This document shows, one piece after another, positions 57,774 through 64,000 of a DNA stretch of 64,000 nucleotides. The position numbers and the translations under genes are program-made. The notes under the pieces were generated by a model. That model was not told the DNA's origin and searched no databases. It was given only the letters and a program-made list of their open reading frames with translations. Position 1 is the stretch's first letter, and every line of letters starts with the position of its first letter. The DNA lies in assembly GCF_040105105.1 (NCBI RefSeq), contig NZ_CP157677.1, positions 62,001 through 126,000 on the forward strand. Reading direction: 5' to 3'. Origin of the DNA: Polaromonas hydrogenivorans. GTDB taxonomy: Bacteria; Pseudomonadota; Gammaproteobacteria; Burkholderiales; Burkholderiaceae_C.

Positions 57774-58572
57774 ATGCAACAGCAAGAGCGTGCTTCGGCG
57801 GACAAGCCGCCACCAGGCATGGGTTCCCTCGTCGCCCGCCAGCCCATGCTGACGATGGGCATCCTGGCCGTGAGCGTCATCGGCTGGGCGGTCCTGGCCT
57901 GGATGGCGGTTGACATGGAGCACCCTTTTGCCCAACTGACGATGCCCGACTCTTCAAACTGGAGCGTCGCCAACATGCTGGCGATCTGGACCATGTGGTC
58001 GCTCATGATGGCCGCGATGATGCTGCCCTCGGCACTTGCCCATGGTCCTGACGTTCGTCCAACCTCAGCGGGCGCAGCCGACAGCGGGCGCGAGGATGCA
58101 GCTTCGTTGCCGCCTATGTGCTGGTCTGGCTCACCTTCAGCGCGGGGGGCGGCGGCCGCCCAGAGGGCGTTGCAGGCCATGGGCTGGGTCAACCCCCATG
58201 ATCGTCAGCACATCCGCCTGGCTGACGGGACTGTTGCTTGTCGCCTCCGGCCTCTACCAGTTTTCGCGGCTCAAACACCTGTGCCTGTCACGCTGTCGCA
58301 CACCGGTGGTTTTTTTGCTCGGGCAGTGGCGCGCTGGCGCATCCGGGGCCTTTGTCATGGGCGTGCAACACGGACTGTTCTGCCTGGGCTGCTGCTGGGC
58401 GTTGATGGCCTTGCTGTTCGTGGGTGGGGTGATGAACCTGGCCTGGATCGCTGCGCTGTCGATGGCCGTGGCGATCGAGAAACTGGCGCCCGGTGGGGAG
58501 CGAATGGCCAAAGCCCTCGGGCTGGTGCTGATGGCCGCCGGGCTGCTCAAGCTGGTGGTGCTCATGGCTTAG
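57774..58572 (+). pseudogene. DUF2182 integral membrane protein, frameshifted several times
   Basis: From ATG 57774, membrane segments ILAVSVIGWAVLAWMAVDM and MLAIWTMWSLMMAAMMLPSAL are typical of DUF2182. Continuations in other frames are PMVLTFVQPQRAQPTAGAR, FVAAYVLVWLTFSAG, AAAAQRALQAMGWVNP and MIVSTSAWLTGLLLVASGLYQFSRLKHLCLSRC...FVMGVQHGLFCLGCCWALM. At least four frame changes occur within 170 bases (58030-58200). The downstream half from 58198 is open to the end. Confidence 0.82.
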
Positions 58573-58746
58573 GAAGGGAGGCAGCCCGGTTGGCTGCCGC
58601 AGGCAGCGTGCTTGTCGCATCCCTGAACAGGCACTTGGACCTCGTTAACATGCCAGGGCCGCTCGCTCGGGGTTTCGTGGATCCCATTGACGCCCCGGAC
58701 ACAGGCGGCTTGAAAACGTCGACGCCATGCTACATGCCGCGCCCTT

Positions 58747-59186
58747 TCACTGCGTGATCACGACCAGCACGCTGCACGGTGCCTGCTCGATCAGCGCCTT
58801 GGAGACCGAGCCCCGCCACCACCGCGCCGCCCATCCCTCGAGATGCTTGTGACCGACCACGATCAGGTCGGCCTCGATCCGGCGGGCACACTGCGTGATT
58901 TCACTCACCGCATCCCCGATCACCACCTCGCCGCGCGCGCTCAAACCCGCATCGGCCAGCCTGCGCACGCCAGTGTCGAGGATTGCCTGGTAGCGGGTTT
59001 TTTTCGCTTTCCTGCACCGTTTCGTTATAGACGACGCCCTCCGTCCCGACGGAGGCCAGGGGAAATGGCATCACGGCAATCAGCGTCAGGTTGGAATGGC
59101 TCCACTGGGCAATTTCATGGCAGTCCAGCAAGGCCTGCTGCCCGGGGGGCCGAGCCGTCATAAGCCAGCAAGATTCGTTTGTACAT
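58747..59186 (-). pseudogene. Universal stress protein (UspA family), two frameshifts
   Basis: From ATG 59186: MYKRILLAYDGSA, then QQALLDCHEIAQWSHSNLTLIAVMPFPLASV and, in a third segment, RRLADAGLSARGEVVIGDAVSEITQCARRIEADLIVVGHKHLEGW to VLVVITQ. The frames join if one base is removed from the G6 run at 59144-59149 and one from the T7 run at 58998-59004 (plus-strand letters). Confidence 0.85.
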
Positions 59187-59218
59187 GGCAGACCTTCAAG
59201 TTTTAAGAGGGCTGGCGA

Positions 59219-59426
59219 CTATTCCAGCGTGAAGCCGATTCTCAGGGGACACCTGCCAGTGCGCCACCTTGCCATCGACCACATGGCCCCGGGTTTCGGT
59301 GAGGGTGAATCACTGGATGCTGCGCACCGTCTCATGCGCCCTGGCGATAGCGGTGCTCACGGCCTCTTCCATACTGGCTCTGGACGAGCCGGTCAGCTCC
59401 AGCAGCTTGCAGGCAGGGTGGCTCAT
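59219..59426 (-). pseudogene. Dodecin, with internal stop and frameshift
   Basis: From ATG 59426: KLLELTGSSRASMEEAVSTAIARAHETVRSIQ, then TGA, then FTLTETRGHVVDGKVAHWQVS. Dodecins have Trp at the stop position (VRSIQWF), the residue that stacks on flavin, so TGG has become TGA (59310-59312). A further C in the G4/C4 run at 59245-59248 breaks the end; removing it restores LRIGFTLE. Flavin-storage dodecins are about 68 residues, as here. Confidence 0.82.
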
Positions 59427-59644
59427 CGCATGGCCCCCAGAGTCGATCGGCCTGTGCAGCGAAATCTTACGCGCTGTGCGATGGAACTACAAACACACAG
59501 CCACACGAGCAAGCAGCGAGGTGATTGCTCAATTCCTTGAAGGCCAGAAAGATGGGCAGCCTATGTCCCCTACACTGAGCCCAGCTTGGCAACGCTTGAG
59601 CTACCCGCTAAAAAGCGGCATGAAACCCAACCTGGAGCCACTCC

Positions 59645-60089
59645 ATGATCGAAGCCCTGGTAGCGGGCAAGCTGCACGGCCAGCCCGTCCAAAAGACCGG
59701 CAGGACGGGGAACGCTGTTCGTGGTCGCCAAGGTGCGCGCCCATGCCGGCGACACCGATGTGTTCGTGAACGTGATTGCCTTCAGCCAGGCCGCTTGCGA
59801 GGCCCTGCTGGCCCTGGGTGACGGCGACGCCGTGGCGCTGGCCGGCAGCCTCACGCCCCAAGGCCTGGACAGACCGCGACGGGCGCTGCCCGCCCCCGCG
59901 CTAGACCTGGTGGCCAGCCAGGTCTTGACGGCTTACCATGTGAGCCGCAAGCGCAAGGCGCTCGAGCGCAGGCCGCCTGGCCCGTCCGACTCCCAGCAGG
60001 CAAGCCGGCACGATGAGCTTGACGATGGCGCTCCGCCTGGACTTTTGAGTCCACCCCCTCTCATCGATCAAGGACAGGCAAAGCCGTAA
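59645..60089 (+). pseudogene. Single-stranded-DNA-binding-like (OB-fold) protein, frameshifted
   Basis: From ATG 59645: MIEALVAGKLHGQPVQKTG, then in the next frame LFVVAKVRAHAGDTDVFVNVIAFSQAACEALLALGDGDAVALAGSLTP and ALDLVASQVLTAYHVSRKRK. One base too many lies near 59711 (GGGGAACG). The stretch QGLDRPRRALPAP where WTDRDG-like sequence is expected suggests a compensating pair of shifts. It resembles small SSB-like proteins of plasmids and betaproteobacterial genomes. Confidence 0.7.
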
Positions 60090-60312
60090 TTTCTGCTTTG
60101 CCCGTGGGGGAGTTCATCGATGCCGCGGCGATGAGCTCATGCCAGAGATGGACTTCGAGCCTGGAACGCAAGACGTCCTTGAGATTGCACGGCCAGCAGC
60201 CTCGATTGTCCTGGCTTGCAGGGTGATCCATGCTTTGCCGGCATCACTGTCAACTCCGCATCAGTGCCAAGACCGACAGTCCAGGCGCAACCTGCATCGA
60301 CTGGGCCTGAAT

Positions 60313-60480
60313 CTACACGCTGACGTTGGGAGCCCACGCAGCGATCACCAGCATGCAACCCATCAGCGTCAGGCCAATGGACATCCGCAGGCGCAGGCGA
60401 CGTTTCACTCGGGCTCTGTGATCGCAGTAATCGCGGTAGTCCCCGTTGTTCCAGTTCACGCTGCGGTTGAGAAAAAACAT
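60313..60480 (-). CDS. Small membrane protein, hypothetical
   Basis: 55 residues from ATG 60480 after GGAAGTG: MFFLNRSVNWNNGDYRDYCDHR, a basic RVKRRLRLR stretch and one hydrophobic segment MSIGLTLMGCMLVIAAWAP. The composition and positive-inside arrangement look like a genuine single-span protein. No family is recognised. Confidence 0.45.
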   Translation of the reverse strand: MFFLNRSVNWNNGDYRDYCDHRARVKRRLRLRMSIGLTLMGCMLVIAAWAPNVSV

Positions 60481-60841
60481 AGCACTTCCTTGTCCATGCG
60501 TTGTTGATGTGCTTACTTGCGCAGTGCAGCTCGACCCTTTTGCACTGCCGCGTCGCACCTGCGTTGTCTGGATCCAGTTTCGTCAATGCAGTGCTTATTG
60601 CCCATCACTTCAAATGGTTACTTCCTTGAAGTTTTGATACGCTGTGTTTTAAGCTCATCCATGAGAACCCTTGCGGAACCCATGGCGGTTTTTGAAGCTC
60701 GAACCAGGTCAGTACCATTGTGTAAATCACGTAAACATAAGCAAGTAAAGACTTCTGCAAAAAAGACCAAGACAGGCCTTTCAACGAGAGGGCCTCTTCA
60801 GCCGTCAGCGAATACGGCTTGCCCCCAGGCTGCTCAAGATG
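60481..60841. other. Region without a supportable gene
   Basis: A Lys/Thr-rich frame (MAVFEARTRSVPLCKSRKHKQ from about 60681) is open here but has no ribosome-binding site and no recognisable domain. Nothing else was seen. Confidence 0.4.
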
Positions 60842-62337
60842 TCAGGGAACGATGCGGTAGATTGCGCAGCAATGAACATCGCTCCGAGTGAACATCGCTC
60901 CGAGTGGATCGCCAAAGGTACCCGCCGTTGGCGGCCCTATCACGCGGACTGCCCGTTGTTTCGTGCCCTTGGCGGTCAACGCCCGGCAATGCTCATCGAC
61001 CGCGAAGCCGATACCGCATGCATCGGGAGTGAGCCAGCCCTTGTCCATCAAGGCAGACAGAAATGGATTCGATGAAACCCTCGCCAGAACGTCCAGGCCC
61101 GTGCAATTGATGATGACCTCGAACGCTTCGCACCGCCTGGCATTGCCCTGTCTGGGCGCAAAACAAACCTGCAGCGAGCCGCTTGCTTCAAGCGCAGCCA
61201 CTGACTGAATACGGTCGGCCCTGAATACGACGCGCCCCTGGGCCTGCGCGGCCCGCACCAGGCTTTGAGTTTTGTGGCGGCGAGCGAAAGCGGTGCACGT
61301 CGTACCAGGTCCGCGCTTTCTTCAGAAAGCGTCGTTTTTCCGCTGTGGGCAACAGGGGCCAGGTCCGCCACACCACGTCGCGCAGCTCATCAAAGGCCAA
61401 GTGCCAGCTTGCGCCCTGCGCCTGGACCTCCCCAATACGCTGTCGAAGCGCCCGGATCCAGGCTCGCAACGTTGGCTCAACCCCCGGTTGCGTGAGAAAG
61501 TCCGGCGCCGGCCCAGGATTCGATCCAGCATCTGGCGGCCCGTGGCCGTTGCAGGCGCAACCGGCACGGTCGGGGGCGGTGAAAGCGGTCCGGCAGAGGG
61601 CGCCTGGGGACGTGGCTGCAATCCGCGTCTTGAAATGCTCACCACCCTGCCCGTGTGCCCTTGCCGCAGGAGTGTTGCCAGCACATCGAGCGCGGTCAAG
61701 CTGCTGCCGATGATCAAGACGTCGGCTTGAGCAGGAATTTCAAGCAACCGTTGGGTGTCGAGCGGATTTCAATGACCCGGGATGTGCTGCCAGCGAAGCG
61801 TCCAGCGGCGCTTGCAGCCTCGGTTGCGGATTGCCGGTGGCGATGATCAGCAGGTCGCACACCAGTGCGTGCCCTGCATCGGTCACCAGCTCGATCGAAT
61901 CGCCTTTTTCCAACGCATCGACTGCGCGGGCTCGAAGATGCGTGATGGTCGATTGCGTCGCTGGCCATTGAGCGTGTTCACGGAAGGCAGCTTCCATATA
62001 CCTGCCAAAGTCGGCACGCCCGCACGAAAGCGCTGCCATCGGGCAGCAGCGCCTGCGGGTCAGCCGAAAAGAGGTCTTGCTTTTCACACCATCGCGTGAA
62101 ATGCCCTGAGTCCTCAGGGTCGATGGAGTGAACCCAGGTCGGACCATTCAAGCGGTGATCGGGATCGGTGCTCGAATAGGCCAGGCCCAGGCCAACCCGG
62201 TCACGGGGCTCGATGAGGGTGATGTGCAATGGTGCCGGGCTGCTTCTGACCAGCTGGACCGCCGCACAGACACCGCTGAAGCCACCTCCGACAATTGCAA
62301 TATGGCTCGGTTTATCAGACAACACTGTGTGCTCCAT
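60842..62337 (-). pseudogene. FAD/NAD(P)-binding protein (YdhS/COG4529-like), many frameshifts
   Basis: From ATG 62337: MEHTVLSDKPSHIAIVGGGFSGVCAAVQLVRS (FAD Rossmann motif GGGFSG) and GLGLAYSSTDPDHRLNGP. It continues in shifting frames through LVCDLLIIATGNPQP, DVLIIGSSLTALDVLATLLRQGHTG (second Rossmann motif) and EVIINCTGLDVLARVSSNPFLSALMDKGWLTPD to GPPTAGTFGDPLGAMF. Five or more frame changes are needed over 1.5 kb. The 3' end also carries a 16-bp tandem duplication. Function of the family is not established. Confidence 0.8.
60874..60905. repeat. Perfect 16-bp tandem duplication
   Basis: GAACATCGCTCCGAGT occurs twice in direct succession (60874-60889 and 60890-60905). It lies in the 3' end of the FAD/NAD(P)-binding pseudogene; removing one copy restores GAMFIAAQSTASFP and a normal stop. 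Confidence 0.9.
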
Positions 62338-62728
62338 CGCGTTTTTCGGGGATGCCAGGATGACCGCCGCCTTGCCCGGCCGCATCACCGCATCACCGCA
62401 TCACTGCTAAATACCGGAAACCGGCAACGATTCATTCCATTTCAAGCACAGGGAAAAAGCCGTTAACTTCATCTGATCTATTGGAAGGATTTGTACGCTG
62501 TGACGTGGAAAGTTTTAAACGGCTACTTGACCCTATACGCAATGGACTTCTGCACATTCAGCGCCACACGGGGAAATTACGCAGCCTGCAAGATGAAAAC
62601 GAGCAACTCAAGCGCGCACTGGTCCCGGACCCCACACTCGAAGGCGGGGTCGTGTGCCAATAAAGCCGCACCTGCCTGTGAATCCTCCCCCCAAGGCTAT
62701 GCCTCGACCAAGTAGTGGGCAAGGCATA
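62338..62728. other. Region between two pseudogenes
   Basis: A 60-codon frame at 62481-62663 (FKRLLDPIRNGLLHIQRHTGKLRSLQDENEQLKRAL) has coiled-coil character, but I cannot assign it. CATCACCG is repeated three times near 62384-62405. Nothing else is supported. Confidence 0.4.
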
Positions 62729-62970
62729 TTAGGACCTGGACGGATATATCCCTCCAACGCAATGCAAAAGTGCGTGTTGGGATCTGGCTCTTTACCCTTC
62801 AGATTTGGCAATGCGAAGGTCGTAGCACCGTCTCCTCCATAGGTTGTGCCCAGTAAACTGAAGAGGGCAGTATTTTGCGAAATGGCCATGAGTTGCCCTT
62901 CGCAGAATGCCCAGCCGTTTGGGGCGAAGTTATACGGAAGTAGTTGAATTTGACCTAGAAATGGTTCCAT
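62729..62970 (-). pseudogene. Short phage-tail-collar (microcystin-dependent-protein-like) protein, frameshifted at the end
   Basis: From ATG 62970: MEPFLGQIQLLPYNFAPNGWAFCEGQLMAIS, NTALFSLLGTTYGGDGATTFALPNLKGKEP and HFCIALEG. This is the normal short collar-domain protein, which ends GIYPSR soon after. One base is missing after ALEG (about 62750); adding it gives IYPSRS and the stop at 62729. It stands alone, with no other phage genes. Confidence 0.8.
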
Positions 62971-63552
62971 GGTAAGGCTCCCTATGGTGGCGGTAAAGCG
63001 CGATGAACGGTAGGGGCACTGTTGGCGAATTGTCAAGTTCATGACGCCAGCGGGGCGAAGCGCGATGTTCGTGTTTTCTCCCGAGGCTGGCCGGTTAGGC
63101 ATGCCGTGATCCGCTTGACATTCATGGCGACCCCCGTCACCCCATGCTGCAGGCTCGTTTTGGCCAAGCCCCGGTAACGCGTGCGGCGCAATCCGAGCAA
63201 GCCTGATGCGCCACAACAGAAGGACAAACATGCTTGACCATCGCGAAGCCCTGGCCGCTCGACTCAAGCATTGTCAATGTGTCAGCGTTGGGAAGCTGGC
63301 TAAGACGTGTCATCATTTACAGAGCGCACAGCGCTGAAATGCGGACTCAAAGCATCAACATCGAGTGAATTTCACTGCTGCCATTTGTCTATGCAGCCAG
63401 CATCAAGCTATCAAGGGCCGAGCTGCAGGTTGAGCCAAGCTTTCACCTTACCTCCCATGCCTGGGTCGCATTGACATTGCCAAGAAGCGCTTTTTTCGAT
63501 CAATGGGTGAAGTCCTACCCTCGCGCTCCCCGTGCCGCGCTATGGTATCGGC
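62971..63552. other. Degenerate region with a transposase remnant
   Basis: Apart from the remnant at 63039-63227 nothing is supported. The DNA between 63300 and 63550 shows no coding pattern in any frame. Confidence 0.4.
63039..63227 (-). pseudogene. 3' remnant of an IS5/IS1182-like transposase gene
   Basis: GLRRTRYRGLAKTSLQH, VAMNVKRITACLTGQPREKTRTSRFAPLAS and a stop form the usual C-terminus of IS5/IS1182-type transposases. The 5' part is missing; the preceding codons do not match. Confidence 0.7.
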
Positions 63553-64000
63553 ATGGTCATCATCAAACGTCAGGGAGTCAGCTTTGCATCCGCGCTTGGG
63601 CGCGGGGCGGCAGCCGTAGCGGGCGCATGGCTGTTGATGCTGGGTCATGGCCGCTTCATCGCCTGTACCCGATCAACCGAAGGCAACGGCTGCGCCGCAG
63701 AGCGCAGCACTGACGCCCGTGCAGCGAGCCGCCTGTCCCTTGCAGCCGGCAGCGACAGTCGCCGGCAGGAAGGACGGGAAATTTACCCTGCAGGCCGACT
63801 TGTCCGGCATGACCGCGAGCCATATCGCCTCGTTCATTGTCCTGGGCAAGGAAGCGGCTGCGGCAGGCCGGCCGCGCGACGCCGAAGTGGCGTTCCTGAT
63901 GTCATGCCGGGTGGCGGACAAGCTCAAGGGGATGGACTCCGTCGAGTCCGCCGACGCGAAGTACCAGCTGGGCTGGCTTTATGCGGGGCTCGCCCTGGAG
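63553..64000 (+). pseudogene. Signal-anchored hypothetical protein, frameshifted and cut by the window end
   Basis: ATG 63553 gives MVIIKRQGVSFASALGRGAAAVAGAWLLML, a basic N-terminus and a hydrophobic segment. The sensible continuation, VMAASSPVPDQPKATAAPQ to DLSGMTASHIASFIVLGKEAAAAGRPRDAEVAFLMSCRVADKLKG, is in the next frame and stays open to 64000. Removing one G from GGG at 63642-63644 joins them. The helical C-terminal part resembles tetratricopeptide-like periplasmic proteins. The 3' end is outside the window. Confidence 0.65.

Noticed and set aside
59310..59312. TGA read as Trp in dodecin
   Set aside because: All intact genes here use TGA as stop (for example dmpB, paaD neighbours), and the same gene also has a frameshift; mutation is simpler.
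62608..63267. 219-codon minus-strand frame as a single protein
   Set aside because: Only the part from the ATG at 62970 matches the collar family; the upstream part runs through non-coding DNA and over an IS remnant, and the downstream part is past the expected stop.

Overview
The window comes from a high-GC betaproteobacterium, most likely of the Comamonadaceae (a Polaromonas/Rhodoferax/Acidovorax/Comamonas-type organism). This is inferred from codon use, gene order and protein types (DmpR-type phenol regulator overlapping a GntR gene, H-NS of the short betaproteobacterial type, characteristic intergenic GCTATT...AATAGC hairpins). Nothing in the window fixes the genus. There are no rRNA or tRNA genes and no CRISPR array.

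1-18.4 kb: a phenylacetate (paa) catabolic cluster. The repressor gene paaX is divergent from paaN-paaG-paaH-paaI-paaK-paaJ, an orphan amino-acid-type ABC binding protein, a crotonase, paaABCDE and then paaZ-paaY. Together they activate phenylacetate to its CoA ester, epoxidise the ring, isomerise it to an oxepin, open it and beta-oxidise the product to acetyl-CoA and succinyl-CoA. A complete-ended IS (5-bp target duplication) sits between paaE and paaZ.

18.4-21.7 kb: an IS66-family element with a frameshifted tnpC, a remnant of an older IS, and degenerate DNA.

21.7-39.6 kb: a complete phenol/methylphenol meta-cleavage cluster. A sigma-54 activator (DmpR/PoxR type) and an overlapping GntR regulator are divergent from dmpKLMNOPQB, an outer-membrane protein gene, an HbpS/GlcG-like gene, dmpCDE, two non-canonical genes (ABM-domain membrane protein, SDR) and dmpFGHI. 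A sigma-54 -24/-12 promoter and a candidate upstream activating palindrome are visible. Phenol goes to catechol, is cut at the 2,3 bond and ends as pyruvate plus acetyl-CoA.

39.6-48.9 kb: accessory DNA. First comes an uncharacterised three-gene operon headed by a tyrosine-recombinase-like protein that appears to lack its catalytic residues. Then comes a Russian-doll structure: an IS3-family element split by a 5.05-kb serine-recombinase element whose recombinase gene is itself split by a second copy of the same IS3 element. The junctions of both insertions can be read directly.

48.9-56 kb: hns, a universal stress protein, a glycine-rich RRM protein, two glutathione transferases and an intact IS4-family element with an 11-bp duplication. 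53-64 kb is dominated by genes carrying frameshifts or stops (NTF2-like, DUF1326, DUF2182, UspA, dodecin, SSB-like, FAD/NAD(P)-binding, tail-collar, signal-anchored protein). Most are single-base changes in short homopolymers, so they reflect either real decay or poor sequence quality there.
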